A stretch of 64,000 bases of DNA from Shewanella sp. MTB7. Lineage in GTDB: Bacteria > Pseudomonadota > Gammaproteobacteria > Enterobacterales > Shewanellaceae. Positions 43,141 to 52,556 of this stretch are shown one piece after another (position 1 is the first letter of the stretch; the number at the start of each line of letters is the position of its first letter). The position numbers and the translations under genes were made by a program. The notes under the pieces were generated by a model. That model was not told the origin of the DNA. It saw nothing but the letters and a program-made list of their open reading frames with translations, and searched no databases. Location: NCBI RefSeq assembly GCF_027571385.1, contig NZ_CP085636.1:186001-250000 (forward strand). Direction: 5' to 3'.

Positions 43141-43157
43141 TGAGACTAATTGTCTCA
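43141..43157. promoter_or_regulatory. operator 2 of the TRAP cluster
   Basis: TGAGACTAATTGTCTCA, arms of 6 bp and the same 5-nt AATT-type centre as operator 1. It is exactly 60 bp downstream of it, so both lie on one face of the helix. Confidence 0.7.
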
Positions 43158-43329
43158 TTATTAATTGAGAAAGTGAGCTTCACGATGTAGGTTGAAAAAG
43201 TGGCAAACCATATGAACTCAATTCTTCATTTTTATCGCTTGTCTGTTGACGTTAGGGAACAAGAGATTGCAGTACTGAATTCTTAATGCATTTATGCAGC
43301 GATTTACAAAAAATAAAGGAGGACAGGAA

Positions 43330-44385
43330 ATGCTTTTAATGAGATCAAGTGTCTCTAAACATCTCACAGGGCTTGTATTGCTAACCTCTGCGTTCGCAAC
43401 TCATGCAGGGTATGAAATTAAACTTGGGGATGGAAATGTCATTGAATTTGGTGGCTATCTCAAGGCCGATGCGCGTTATGTTTCCGGTACAGTACCTTAC
43501 CGGGATTACTGGATTGGCTCGGGTGCTACAGCAATTGATAGCTCAGAGTTTAGGTTTAGCGCACGTGAGACACGATTTAATACTAAATACACCCATGGAG
43601 ATGTAGTGGGTTTTTTGGAGTTTGATTTATACGGCGGTAATAGCAATGTCGGTAATGAGGTTATTTCCAACTCTTACGCTCCGCGTTTACGCCACGCATT
43701 TATAAAATATGAAGATTGGTTGATAGGTCAGACTTGGACCACGTTTATGAATACCAGTGCAATTCCTGAGACTGCTGATTTTGGCGGCCCTCTGGTTGGC
43801 GAGGTTTTTGTTCGCCAGGGACAGTTACGTTATACCAATGGTGGCTTGCAACTGGCGATTGAGAATCCTGAAAATTGGGGGGGAGAAAACAAGAATGACA
43901 AACTGCCTGACTTTGTCGGTAAATATAGTTTCGATGGTGATTGGGGGGGCGTATCTGTTGCAGCCTTAATACGTAAACTTGATTCTGTAGGTGTGGATGA
44001 GGTGACATTAGGGATGTCGATTGCGGGAAAAATTAAGACCTTTGGTAAGGATGATTTTCGTTTTCAATTCAGTAAAGGTTCACTGGGACGTTATGTTGGT
44101 GTGACTGTTGCGAAGGATGTCGTTGGTGATCAAGTGGAAGAGACTACCGCTTATACGTTTGCATATCGTCATTTCTGGACTGAGGACATAAGGTCCACTG
44201 TGTTTTATGGCAAAGGCGAAGCCGAACTCACGAATGCAGCTCGTAGTCATTATGGTGCCAATATTTTCACTAATCTGACAAAGCAGCTATCAGTTGGTTT
44301 GGAATATGGAAATTATGACGTTTCCGATTTAGGAAAAAATGGCAACTCAGATTATTTGCAGCTATCAGTCAAGTATGGTTTGTAA
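43330..44385 (+). CDS. DcaP-like outer membrane porin
   Basis: Porin that probably admits an organic acid or its ester for the TRAP system that follows. Start at 43330, with GGAGG about 8 nt upstream (the frame is open to 43294). A signal peptide follows the Met, cut near AFATHA. The mature part starts with EIKLGDGNVIEFGGYLKADA, characteristic of DcaP-type porins, is rich in beta strands, and ends KYGL; the usual terminal aromatic is replaced by Leu. Length is 351 aa. Two operators 170-250 bp upstream suggest that expression depends on the IclR protein encoded at the cluster's end. Confidence 0.85.
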   Translation: MLLMRSSVSKHLTGLVLLTSAFATHAGYEIKLGDGNVIEFGGYLKADARYVSGTVPYRDYWIGSGATAIDSSEFRFSARETRFNTKYTHGDVVGFLEFDLYGGNSNVGNEVISNSYAPRLRHAFIKYEDWLIGQTWTTFMNTSAIPETADFGGPLVGEVFVRQGQLRYTNGGLQLAIENPENWGGENKNDKLPDFVGKYSFDGDWGGVSVAALIRKLDSVGVDEVTLGMSIAGKIKTFGKDDFRFQFSKGSLGRYVGVTVAKDVVGDQVEETTAYTFAYRHFWTEDIRSTVFYGKGEAELTNAARSHYGANIFTNLTKQLSVGLEYGNYDVSDLGKNGNSDYLQLSVKYGL

Positions 44386-44457
44386 GCTTGATATTTGAAA
44401 AACTTATCATTTTAAAAATATTTAATCGATAAATATAATCACGACAAAGGAGCATAT

Positions 44458-45498
44458 ATGAAACGCAAAAATATTATAGTGACACTTCCTTTATATCTAT
44501 GTGTGTTGGGCATGCCGACACTTGCTGTCGCTTCAGTTACACAAAGTGATATCAGTAATGTAGGAGCCTATATTAATGCGGTATTGGAACCCAACTTAAA
44601 TGACACCCAAAATAGTACTGGAACAACCTATAAATCTCATCAACCGACTTCAATTAATAAAGCTCGCAATGCATTGTACTATTTAACTTTTGCAGAACAA
44701 GTTAATGAATCCTTGGGTGCGCCTGGTGGATGGCAAAGAGTCGAGAATATCAGTTACTCATCAGGATTTTATGCTGGTGTTTATCAAAAAGATTCAGAGG
44801 TGATTATCTCTTTTAGAGGCAGTGAATTAGGCACTTCTGATTGGGTTACTAATGGCATTATGGTTCAGGATATTGTACCGCCACAATATCAACAGGCTAT
44901 TGATGAAGCGAGCCGATTAAAGGCAAAATATAGCAGTTATAATATCAGTTACACAGGGCATAGCCTCGGCGGTGGTCTGGCTACAGCCGCAGCGATCACA
45001 ACAGGTGATGCGGCCACAGTATTTGACTCTTCTGGTTTAGCAGATGCAGTGCTCAACAGGATAAAGCAAAAGTTATCTAATGAGGGAAATCCAAGTAACA
45101 TTTGGCGTATTAATGCCGCTAAGGTGACGAATTTTAACTTGGAAGGGGAGTTTGTCTCGGACATCGATCTCCAACAAGATGCAGACACTCTTGGAGATAC
45201 ATCAAGACAATATGGGGACATATTTTATGTATCGGATGATAGATTCACGCCATTGTTTTTGGTTGATAACGGATTAAGTCGCCATTTTACTACTCCTTTA
45301 AAAGAGGAGCTTCAGTTTCTAGCTCAACCCGTTTTCAGGAATAATCCATATAACTATAATGCGATAGATAATGATATCAATCCCAATACAAGTATATTTT
45401 ATTTTGACTTTACAGATGACACCTTAGATATACTTTTGTGGCAACTAAACTTTTCAATAAATTCACTTCCAAGTTTACTTGACGATCTTAATTTATAG
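44458..45498 (+). CDS. exported class 3 lipase-like hydrolase
   Basis: Alpha/beta hydrolase of the lipase class 3 type. Signal peptide at the N-terminus (hydrophobic LPLYLCVLGMPTLAVA, cut near AVA). The nucleophile serine is in YTGHSLGGGLA; upstream EVIISFRGSE is the usual oxyanion-side strand of the family. The third triad residue may be His in LSRHFTTP near residue 280. Length 346 aa. No lipobox Cys, so periplasmic or secreted. It lies between the porin and the TRAP genes on the same strand, 72 bp after the porin, and might release the acid that the TRAP system imports from an ester. The substrate is unknown. Confidence 0.85.
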   Translation: MKRKNIIVTLPLYLCVLGMPTLAVASVTQSDISNVGAYINAVLEPNLNDTQNSTGTTYKSHQPTSINKARNALYYLTFAEQVNESLGAPGGWQRVENISYSSGFYAGVYQKDSEVIISFRGSELGTSDWVTNGIMVQDIVPPQYQQAIDEASRLKAKYSSYNISYTGHSLGGGLATAAAITTGDAATVFDSSGLADAVLNRIKQKLSNEGNPSNIWRINAAKVTNFNLEGEFVSDIDLQQDADTLGDTSRQYGDIFYVSDDRFTPLFLVDNGLSRHFTTPLKEELQFLAQPVFRNNPYNYNAIDNDINPNTSIFYFDFTDDTLDILLWQLNFSINSLPSLLDDLNL

Positions 45499-45763
45499 GT
45501 CTCCATAATGTTAAGTTAATAGTGGGTAGTTTGTTTATCTATTTCATTGTCTAAATTATTCATGCGTATAATTATATTATTAATATAAGAAGTTGTTAAT
45601 TAAATTCATCGCATTTTTATGACAGTTAGATTAGCCCACCTTCATACTTATTGATTTGCCTCTGTGCAATGGCGGCTGTATAAGTTTGCGTGCATAGATA
45701 ATTCTTAAATTAAGAAAGTGTAATTAATGTGTTATTTAAAGTGTATATAATGGAGTTTGTGAC

Positions 45764-46843
45764 ATGAAACTAAAAAATATAGAAGTTGACTGTTCAACTT
45801 TGAAATTACTGACCCGAATTTTCCTATTAGGTGGTTTAGTTCTTAGTTCTCAAAGTTTTGCTGAGGATAAAGTTAGATGGAAAGTACAGGCTGTATTTGG
45901 TACTCACTTACCAGCCTTAGGTGATCCGATTAAATTTGTTGCTGAGAATATTAAAAGTACCAGTGATGGAAATATTGAATTTAAGATCTATGAACCGGGC
46001 AAGATTGTTCCACCTTTTGGTATTACTGAAGCCGTTAAGAATAACCAGATAGCGGCTGGATATACCTGGTTAGGATATGATCAAGGAAAAATCCCCGCAT
46101 CAGCATTGTTTGCAGCAGTGCCATTTGGCATGGAGCCCTGGGCATATTCAGCCTGGTGGTATGATGACGAAGGCCAACAATTGGCCGAAAAACTGTATGG
46201 AAAACATAATATTCATCCCATCTTATGTTCTGTTATCGGTCCAGAGACTGCAGGTTGGTTTAAAAAAGAGATCAAATCCCTTGAAGATATCAAAGGTCTT
46301 AAAATTCGCTTTGCAGGTTTAGGTGGCAAAGTGATGCAAAAGGCTGGCGCATCAGTGACAGTGTTACCTGGTGGAGAGATTTTTCCTGCGCTTGAAAAAG
46401 GCGCCATTGATGCCACTGAATTTTCAATGCCTGCGATTGATCAGATGATGGGTTTTGACAAAATTGCCAAGAATAATTACTTCCCAGGATGGCACCAAAC
46501 TTTTACAGCCTCGCATTTGGTAGTGAATAAACAAACTTGGGATAACTTGAGCAGTAGTCAGCAGTCACTTATTGACATGGCTTGTACAGCCGGAACTTTA
46601 AGAGCATTAACACGAGGTGAGGCGCTCCAAGGTGAAGTCATTAAGGGGTTCCCAGCGAAGAACGTGACAGCTCGAACTTTACCTCCAGAAGTATTGGTTG
46701 AATTAAAGGAATACACAGATCAAGTGATGATGGATATTTCAGAATCTGATGCAGATTTTAAAGAGATTTATCAATCCCAGCAGAAGTTTTATGAAAACTA
46801 TAAAATTTGGAAGAAGCTCGCTTACTTACCAAACGAATATTAA
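45764..46843 (+). CDS. TRAP transporter substrate-binding protein (DctP family)
   Basis: Periplasmic solute receptor for a tripartite ATP-independent transporter. The N-terminal hydrophobic segment (LLTRIFLLGGLVLSSQSFA) is a signal peptide following a 16-residue charged stretch. The mature chain shows the family order: KVQAVFGTHLPALGDP, GLKIRFAGLGGKVMQKAG with the conserved Arg that holds the carboxylate, LPGGEIFPALEKGAIDATEF, and the C-terminal helix region. 359 aa. A 265-bp gap precedes it, so it may have its own promoter. A hairpin after it may raise its amount over the membrane subunits. The ligand is probably a carboxylate; alpha-keto or hydroxy acids are plausible. Confidence 0.92.
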   Translation: MKLKNIEVDCSTLKLLTRIFLLGGLVLSSQSFAEDKVRWKVQAVFGTHLPALGDPIKFVAENIKSTSDGNIEFKIYEPGKIVPPFGITEAVKNNQIAAGYTWLGYDQGKIPASALFAAVPFGMEPWAYSAWWYDDEGQQLAEKLYGKHNIHPILCSVIGPETAGWFKKEIKSLEDIKGLKIRFAGLGGKVMQKAGASVTVLPGGEIFPALEKGAIDATEFSMPAIDQMMGFDKIAKNNYFPGWHQTFTASHLVVNKQTWDNLSSSQQSLIDMACTAGTLRALTRGEALQGEVIKGFPAKNVTARTLPPEVLVELKEYTDQVMMDISESDADFKEIYQSQQKFYENYKIWKKLAYLPNEY

Positions 46844-46875
46844 TTAGGTGCGGCCTTTTGGCCGCTTAACCTAAT
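46843..46875 (+). promoter_or_regulatory. intra-operon hairpin between dctP and dctQ
   Basis: ATTAGGT-GCGGCC, TTTT loop, GGCCGC-TTA-ACCTAAT: a 13-bp stem with a 3-nt bulge, starting at the dctP stop. No T tract. Such hairpins usually stabilise the upstream mRNA so that the binding protein is made in excess. Confidence 0.7.
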
Positions 46876-46893
46876 ATTGTCTCGGAGAATATT

Positions 46894-47490
46894 ATGCCCA
46901 CTGAGAAAATGATTAATATTGTTGAGCCTAAGTCAATAATGACTAAATTACCTCATACAAAATTATCTTCATGGATCGAATGGTTAATTATAAAAATAAA
47001 TAGTTATGTGATCTGGTTATGGCCAATATTAATGGTTGTTATTGTGTTCAACGTATTAATGCGCTATCTGTTTGGTGTGGGTAGAGTTGAATTTGAAGAG
47101 TTGCAATGGCATATGTATTCTATCGGTTGGATTATAGGGTTGAGTTATTGTGTTGTGCAAGATGAACATGTACGAGTTGATGTGCTTTATGAAAGATTTA
47201 GCTTTAAAGCTCGTTGTTGGGTCGAATTACTTGGAATGCTTTTTTTATTAATACCATTCTTAATCGTCGTTATTATATATTCTGTTCCATTTATTCTATA
47301 TTCATGGGAGTTATCCGAGGTGTCAGCAGCACCTGGCGGTTTACCGTATCGTTGGTTTATAAAATCATTTTTATTCTTTGGTTTTTCACTTCTAATTCTT
47401 GCCGTAGTGGCTAAATTAACTCGGGTTATTAAATATCTTGTTTCTGGAGATACGTTAATTAACGGTAAAGGAAGTGAAGATGGAAATTAA
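46894..47490 (+). CDS. TRAP transporter small membrane subunit (DctQ family)
   Basis: Small permease subunit with four transmembrane segments, 198 aa including a 30-residue polar front. The family stretch NVLMRYLFGVGRVEFEELQWH is present in its usual place at the end of helix 1, followed by VVQDEHVRVDVLYERFS. GGAG lies 7 nt before the ATG. It overlaps the large subunit gene by about 11 bp, as is common for DctQ-DctM pairs. Confidence 0.92.
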   Translation: MPTEKMINIVEPKSIMTKLPHTKLSSWIEWLIIKINSYVIWLWPILMVVIVFNVLMRYLFGVGRVEFEELQWHMYSIGWIIGLSYCVVQDEHVRVDVLYERFSFKARCWVELLGMLFLLIPFLIVVIIYSVPFILYSWELSEVSAAPGGLPYRWFIKSFLFFGFSLLILAVVAKLTRVIKYLVSGDTLINGKGSEDGN

Positions 47491-48835
47491 TGAGTATTTA
47501 GTTATCGCCATGTTTGCCAGTTTTGTGCTGTTGTTATTCTCTGGCTTCCCTGTTGCATGGGTACTCGCGGGTGTTGCAATCATTTTCTCTATTATTTCGA
47601 TGGCCTTTGATACTTGGGGAGGCACTTGGATTGGTATCGACTGGCAATATGTGTCCATTGTTATTCCTCGTATTTGGGACACCATGAATAACTGGGTATT
47701 GGTTGCTTTGCCCATGTTTATTTATATGGGATTAATGTTGGACAGATCTGGCATGGCCCAAAGCCTGATGGTTAATCTTGTGAAGCTTTTTGGCAAGGTG
47801 AGAGGTGGCTTGGCAATATCAGTTATTTTCGTTGGATTGTTACTGGCTGCGTCTACTGGAATTATTGGTGCTGCGGTTGTCTTGCTTGCTGTGTTAGGTA
47901 TGCCTCTGATGTTAAAGGAGGGCTACAGTAAGTCACTTGCCAGCGGCACTATCTGCGCGACGGGTACCTTGGGGATCTTGATCCCACCGAGCATTATGCT
48001 TGTGATGATGGGCGACAGAATAGGAGTTTCTGTTGGTGATCTGTTTCTGGGGGCTTTATTCCCAGGCTTATTACTCGCTGCACTTTATGTGCTCTACATC
48101 TTGATTGTCGGCTTTATTTTACCCTCCAAAGCACCCGTACCCGCCGATGCAAAACCTGTGTCGATTATCGTTATTTTGAAGGTATTTAGGGCTATTCTGG
48201 CGCCTGCGGGGTTAATTACTCTGGTGCTGGGATCCATTTTCTTTGGTATTGCAACGCCTACTGAGGCGTCTGGAGTGGGAGCCGCAGGGGCGACTTTGCT
48301 TGCCTGGTGGCATAACAATCTTGACCGCAAGGTGATGGTAGAGGTCTGTGAGGCAACCTGTAAGACAACAGCATTTATTTTTGCACTGTTTGTAGGAGCT
48401 TCAGCCTTTTCACTAGTGTTAAGAGGACTTGGCGGAGATGAGCTGATCTCAGGGATGTTACTGGGATTAGATCTGAGTCCGACAGGTGTCATTATCGCTA
48501 TTCTCTTCGGCGTATTTTTATTGGGTTTCTTTTTAGATTGGATTGAAATTACCTTAATTATCTTGCCGTTAGTTGCACCCATTGTTGCTGCTCTTGGTTT
48601 TGATCTTATTTGGTTTACCGTGTTGTTTGCTGTTTGCTTACAAACCTCTTTTCTCACACCTCCTGTTGGTTTTGCTCTGTTTTATATGAAGGGGGTAACC
48701 CCTCCTGAGATCTCTATCGGAGATATCTATCGAGGAGTCATTCCTTTTGTGATATTACAAGTTATTGCTTTAATTGCTATTTTTAATTTTAAACAATTGG
48801 TTACTTGGTTACCAAGCGTTACCTACGGGTATTGA
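47480..48835 (+). CDS. TRAP transporter large membrane subunit (DctM family)
   Basis: Ion-coupled transport subunit with about 12 hydrophobic segments, 451 aa. DctM landmarks: FPVAWVLAGVA near the N-terminus, LVALPMFIYMGLML, GTICATGTLGILIPPSIMLV, GIATPTEASGVGAAGATLLA, and LTPPVGFALFYMKGV near the end. I take the ATG at 47480 (AAAGGA 7 nt upstream) over the GTG at 47474. It is coupled to dctQ by overlap, and the alcohol dehydrogenase gene follows within 20 bp, so transport and catabolism share a transcript. Confidence 0.95.
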   Translation: MEINEYLVIAMFASFVLLLFSGFPVAWVLAGVAIIFSIISMAFDTWGGTWIGIDWQYVSIVIPRIWDTMNNWVLVALPMFIYMGLMLDRSGMAQSLMVNLVKLFGKVRGGLAISVIFVGLLLAASTGIIGAAVVLLAVLGMPLMLKEGYSKSLASGTICATGTLGILIPPSIMLVMMGDRIGVSVGDLFLGALFPGLLLAALYVLYILIVGFILPSKAPVPADAKPVSIIVILKVFRAILAPAGLITLVLGSIFFGIATPTEASGVGAAGATLLAWWHNNLDRKVMVEVCEATCKTTAFIFALFVGASAFSLVLRGLGGDELISGMLLGLDLSPTGVIIAILFGVFLLGFFLDWIEITLIILPLVAPIVAALGFDLIWFTVLFAVCLQTSFLTPPVGFALFYMKGVTPPEISIGDIYRGVIPFVILQVIALIAIFNFKQLVTWLPSVTYGY

Positions 48836-48853
48836 TTAATGGAGTTGCAGACT

Positions 48854-50014
48854 ATGAGTTATCAAGTTTATTTACCCAAAATAATGGAAATAGGGGCTGG
48901 TGCTAGTAACAAGATCACCGAGGTGTTGCGGAAACTGGGTTGCCAACAACCTTTAATCGTCACCGACAATGTGATGGTGGAATTAGGCTATGTCGACACT
49001 CTTGCAGACGTGCTCAGGAAAGGGGACATCGATTTCGATGTGTTTGCAGATACGGTTCCAGAACCGACGGTGGAATCAATCACGGCTGGAGTTAATCAGT
49101 TTTGTGGCAAGCGTTATGATTCGATTATTGCTTTGGGCGGTGGGAGTCCGATTGATTCTGCCAAAGCCATTGGCATTTTGGGAAGTTATGGCGGTGAGAT
49201 GCGGGACTATAAATTTCCCCGTTCAGTTGATGAAAAAAGAGTGCCAGTCATTGCCATACCAACGACAGCAGGCACAGGGTCTGAAGTGACCCGTTTTACC
49301 ATTATTACCGATGATGTTGCGGGAGAAAAAATGCTCTGTGTTGGCGCTGGTTTTATGCCAGATGCCGCCCTCATCGATTATAGCCTTACCTTGAGCTTAC
49401 CCTCAAGAGTGACTGCTGATACCGGTATCGATGCGTTAACCCATGCCATTGAGGCCTATGTAAGCCGCAAAGCCAATCAATTCAGTGATTGTCTAGCGTT
49501 ATCTGCAATGGGGTTAATCGCGCCGAGTTTGAGGGCTGTTTACCGTGACAGTAGTAACATTCAAGCCAGAGAGAAAATGATGTTGGGTTCGACACTTGCT
49601 GGTATCGCTTTTTCTGCTGCATCCGTTGCTTTGGTACACGGTATGAGTCGACCAATAGGGGCTAACTTTCATGTGCCTCATGGGCTATCAAACGCCATGT
49701 TATTGCCAACAATCACCGAGTATTCAGTTTCTGGCAATATCGCAAAATATGCCGACTGTGCCAGAGCTATGGGGTTGGCGAAGGATACTGTTTCGGATGA
49801 ACACGCGAGTCGATTACTGATTGAAGAACTGAAGCAACTTAATGTTGATCTCGATGTGCCCACGTTGGCAGAATTCGGCATCAAGGAAGATCAATATTTG
49901 GCTCTTTGCTCGACGATGGCAGAGCAAGCATTGGCATCGGGTTCACCTGCCAATAACCCTCGTATACCAGATAGCACGACTTTAATTGAACTTTATCAAA
50001 ACATATGGGCATAG
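48854..50014 (+). CDS. iron-containing alcohol dehydrogenase
   Basis: Group III Fe-dependent alcohol dehydrogenase, likely oxidising an alcohol or hydroxy acid to an aldehyde with NAD. NAD-binding GGGSPIDSAKA near residue 95 and TTAGTGSEVT near 137. Metal ligands are in DALTHAIEAYVS and in HGMSRPIGANFHVPHG, which supplies two His residues. From the ATG at 48854 it is 386 aa; GGAG lies 9 nt before, while the ATG at 48839 has no such site. The next gene encodes an aldehyde dehydrogenase whose start lies 11 bp past the stop. The pair suggests a two-step oxidation ending in an acyl-CoA. Substrate not identified. Confidence 0.92.
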   Translation: MSYQVYLPKIMEIGAGASNKITEVLRKLGCQQPLIVTDNVMVELGYVDTLADVLRKGDIDFDVFADTVPEPTVESITAGVNQFCGKRYDSIIALGGGSPIDSAKAIGILGSYGGEMRDYKFPRSVDEKRVPVIAIPTTAGTGSEVTRFTIITDDVAGEKMLCVGAGFMPDAALIDYSLTLSLPSRVTADTGIDALTHAIEAYVSRKANQFSDCLALSAMGLIAPSLRAVYRDSSNIQAREKMMLGSTLAGIAFSAASVALVHGMSRPIGANFHVPHGLSNAMLLPTITEYSVSGNIAKYADCARAMGLAKDTVSDEHASRLLIEELKQLNVDLDVPTLAEFGIKEDQYLALCSTMAEQALASGSPANNPRIPDSTTLIELYQNIWA

Positions 50015-50025
50015 GAGCATTATCC

Positions 50026-51528
50026 ATGAAGCAGTTGACACATTTTATTAATAATCAGATCTCTGGCGAGCGTGGCTCAAGGCAAGGGCGGGTATATAAT
50101 CCCGCTACTGGTGAGCAGATTGCAACAGTTGAATTAGCCGATGATATGGTTGCTGAGCATGTGCTAACCTCTGCCAGCAATGCCTTTATGCCATGGTCGA
50201 AAACCCCGCCATTACTGCGTGCGAGGATACTGTTTAAGTTTAAAGCACTGATTGAGGAGCACCGAGACACATTGGCGCAGTTGATCACCGAACAACATGG
50301 CAAAGTATTGTCCGATGCGCAGGGGGAGATAACCCGAGGGCTTGAGGTGGTTGAGTTTGCTTGCGGCATCCCTCATTTGTTAAAAGGCGAGCATTCATTG
50401 AATGTTGGCAGAAACGTGGACAGTCACTCCATGATGCAACCTTTGGGTGTGTGTGTGGGGATCACCCCGTTTAACTTTCCTGTGATGGTACCAATGTGGA
50501 TGTTTCCGGTATCGATCGCCTGTGGTAATACATTTATTTTAAAGCCCTCAGAGAAAAATCCTGAGCCTGCATTATTTATGGCGGAATTATTGCGCCAAGC
50601 TGGTTTGCCTGATGGGGTATTTAATGTCGTTAATGGCGATAAAACACTGGTCGATGCTCTTATTACCGATAGTCGGGTAGAAGCGGTGAGCTTTGTGGGC
50701 TCAACACCTATTGCTGAAGCCATATATACCAAATCATCAGCCCATGGTAAGCGTTGTCAGGCATTGGGCGGGGCAAAAAATCACATGGTTATCATGCCGG
50801 ACGCTGAGATCGATCAGGTGGTAAATGCTTTAATGGGGGCGGCATACGGATCGGCCGGTGAACGTTGTATGGCTATTTCAGTTGCTGTTTGTATTGGTGA
50901 TGAGACTGCTGACATGGTTACGGAGACCCTGTTACTTGCGATTAATAATCTCACGGTGGGAAACGGGTCGGATCAAACGTTAGAGCCTGATATGGGGCCT
51001 TTGGTCAGTATTGAGCATAAGAATAAAGTGCTTGAATACATTGATAAAGGTGTTGCCGAAGGGGCTGAGTTACTTGCTGACGGACGCTTGTTGTCGGTCG
51101 CAGGTTATGAAACCGGCTATTTTGTTGGACCGACTCTGTTTGATCATGTGACTCAAGACATGTCTATTTATCAAGAGGAGATTTTTGGCCCTGTGCTTGT
51201 TGTTGTACGAGTGAAGGATTTGGATGCCGCCTTGGAATTGGTCAATAATCATGAGTTTGGCAATGGCACTGCTATTTTTACTCAAAATGGCCGGGCCGCA
51301 AGAAGGTATCAGGAAGAGGTTAAGGTCGGGATGGTTGGGGTGAACGTGCCTATTCCTGTTCCAATGTCGTTCCACAGTTTTGGCGGTTGGAAGCGCTCGA
51401 TATTTGGGCCATTGAACATGCATGGTCCCGATGGAGTACGGTTCAATACCAGAATGAAGACCGTGACTTCGCGATGGCCACAAACCTCAGACAGTGTGGC
51501 TGAGTTTTCGATGCCGACCATGAAATAA
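50026..51528 (+). CDS. mmsA: CoA-acylating methylmalonate-semialdehyde dehydrogenase
   Basis: Converts malonate or methylmalonate semialdehyde, NAD and CoA to acetyl- or propionyl-CoA with release of CO2. The family-specific stretches are clear: GVCVGITPFNFPVMVPMWM, SFVGSTPIAE, GGAKNHMVIMPDA, and the catalytic Cys in GSAGERCMAIS. Start at 50026 with GGAG 8 nt upstream; length 500 aa, as usual for MmsA. Next to an iron alcohol dehydrogenase and a carboxylate TRAP system, a route such as 3-hydroxypropionate or 3-hydroxyisobutyrate to acyl-CoA is the simplest reading, but this is inference. Confidence 0.93.
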   Translation: MKQLTHFINNQISGERGSRQGRVYNPATGEQIATVELADDMVAEHVLTSASNAFMPWSKTPPLLRARILFKFKALIEEHRDTLAQLITEQHGKVLSDAQGEITRGLEVVEFACGIPHLLKGEHSLNVGRNVDSHSMMQPLGVCVGITPFNFPVMVPMWMFPVSIACGNTFILKPSEKNPEPALFMAELLRQAGLPDGVFNVVNGDKTLVDALITDSRVEAVSFVGSTPIAEAIYTKSSAHGKRCQALGGAKNHMVIMPDAEIDQVVNALMGAAYGSAGERCMAISVAVCIGDETADMVTETLLLAINNLTVGNGSDQTLEPDMGPLVSIEHKNKVLEYIDKGVAEGAELLADGRLLSVAGYETGYFVGPTLFDHVTQDMSIYQEEIFGPVLVVVRVKDLDAALELVNNHEFGNGTAIFTQNGRAARRYQEEVKVGMVGVNVPIPVPMSFHSFGGWKRSIFGPLNMHGPDGVRFNTRMKTVTSRWPQTSDSVAEFSMPTMK

Positions 51529-51747
51529 TATTCGGTTTCTAGAGACAAGGAGGTCTCACCAGATATTGGGTTTATGGTCTACTTAAATTAATTTTGCTGT
51601 AGATTGCAGAACAATAGCGGGGATTTAGTCAATAAATAATCAGGCTGATCGCTTCAAAGCTGATGGAAATTTCGGTATTGTAAATGTCGAATTTAAGTTC
51701 ACTGAATGAATAATAAATAGAGAATAAACAGGGCTACAGTGGTATTT

Positions 51748-52524
51748 ATGAGTGAAACAAAACGAGAAAAGAGTTCTACAATTCTCCGGATCCTTGAGAT
51801 CGTCGAAGCGATTTCTACCTGTGAGTCTCCTATGTCGCCGACCGATCTTGGCATGTTGTTGGATATTCCTAAACCAACGGCCCACCGTTTGGTCAGCACG
51901 TTAATCGAAGAGGGCTTTGTCTATACTGATTTGCGTGGCAATGTGATGCCCGGTGACCGGTTGCATTCTATCTCATTGGGGGTCTTGTACAGTAGCCGCC
52001 ATAAGGCATTGCGTCAGGCGATACTGAAAAAAGTATCCAATCAGATAGGTGAAACTTGCGGAATTGCGATTCCATCTGGTGCTGAGATGGTCTATTACGA
52101 TCGGGTTGAAGCAAATTGGCCACTGCGCTTGCATCTTCCTGTAGGCAGTAAAGTTCCCGCATGGTGCTCTGCCAGTGGCAAGCTTTATTTAAGCACCTTG
52201 CCCGAAGCTCGACGTCATGCTGTGATTAAAAATATGGTATTGGAAAAACTGACCAAAAATACCATCACAGATCCTGCAATGTTGGAGTTACAGTTACAAA
52301 ACATTAAATCTACGGGTGTTGGACTCGATGACGAAGAGTTTATTGATGGTATGTCAGCGGTATCTGTGCCTATTTTTTCCGATGACGGTAAATTGTTTGC
52401 CTGCTTGTTTTGTCATGCGCCTTTAATCCGAAAAAGCTTAGATCAATTGTTAGGTTATGTCGGCTTGCTACACTCAGCCGCTGGGGAAATTGCAGATATT
52501 ATCAACAGTAAAAACAATGCATAA
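51748..52524 (+). CDS. IclR-family transcription regulator
   Basis: Likely regulator of the porin/lipase/TRAP/dehydrogenase cluster. Winged helix-turn-helix about residues 10-70 (PTDLGMLLDIPKPTAHRLV), then a GAF-like ligand domain with the IclR stretch RLHLPVGSKVPAWCSASGK and ISVGLxD-like STGVGLDDEEFIDGMSAVSVP. Start at the ATG 51748 (the frame also offers GTG at 51739); 258 aa. It lies 220 bp after mmsA on the same strand. The two palindromes before the porin gene have the form of IclR sites. Convergent with kdkA. Confidence 0.93.
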   Translation: MSETKREKSSTILRILEIVEAISTCESPMSPTDLGMLLDIPKPTAHRLVSTLIEEGFVYTDLRGNVMPGDRLHSISLGVLYSSRHKALRQAILKKVSNQIGETCGIAIPSGAEMVYYDRVEANWPLRLHLPVGSKVPAWCSASGKLYLSTLPEARRHAVIKNMVLEKLTKNTITDPAMLELQLQNIKSTGVGLDDEEFIDGMSAVSVPIFSDDGKLFACLFCHAPLIRKSLDQLLGYVGLLHSAAGEIADIINSKNNA

Positions 52525-52556
52525 ATCAATTTGATTATGCTCCAGTGATTGACTGC

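Larger units (their letters stand above)
42921..43329. other. control region of the porin/TRAP cluster
   Basis: No gene. It carries a slippage-prone CCTTT tract (four units, 42997-43016), two matched palindromic operators (listed separately) and AT-rich promoter-like sequence. The last 20 bp contain the porin Shine-Dalgarno AAAGGAGG. Confidence 0.6.

Noticed and set aside
51541..51557. GAGAC/GTCTC inverted pair after mmsA as a third IclR operator
   Set aside because: The spacer and the outer arms do not match the two strong operators, and the word AAGGAGG in its centre occurs by chance easily.
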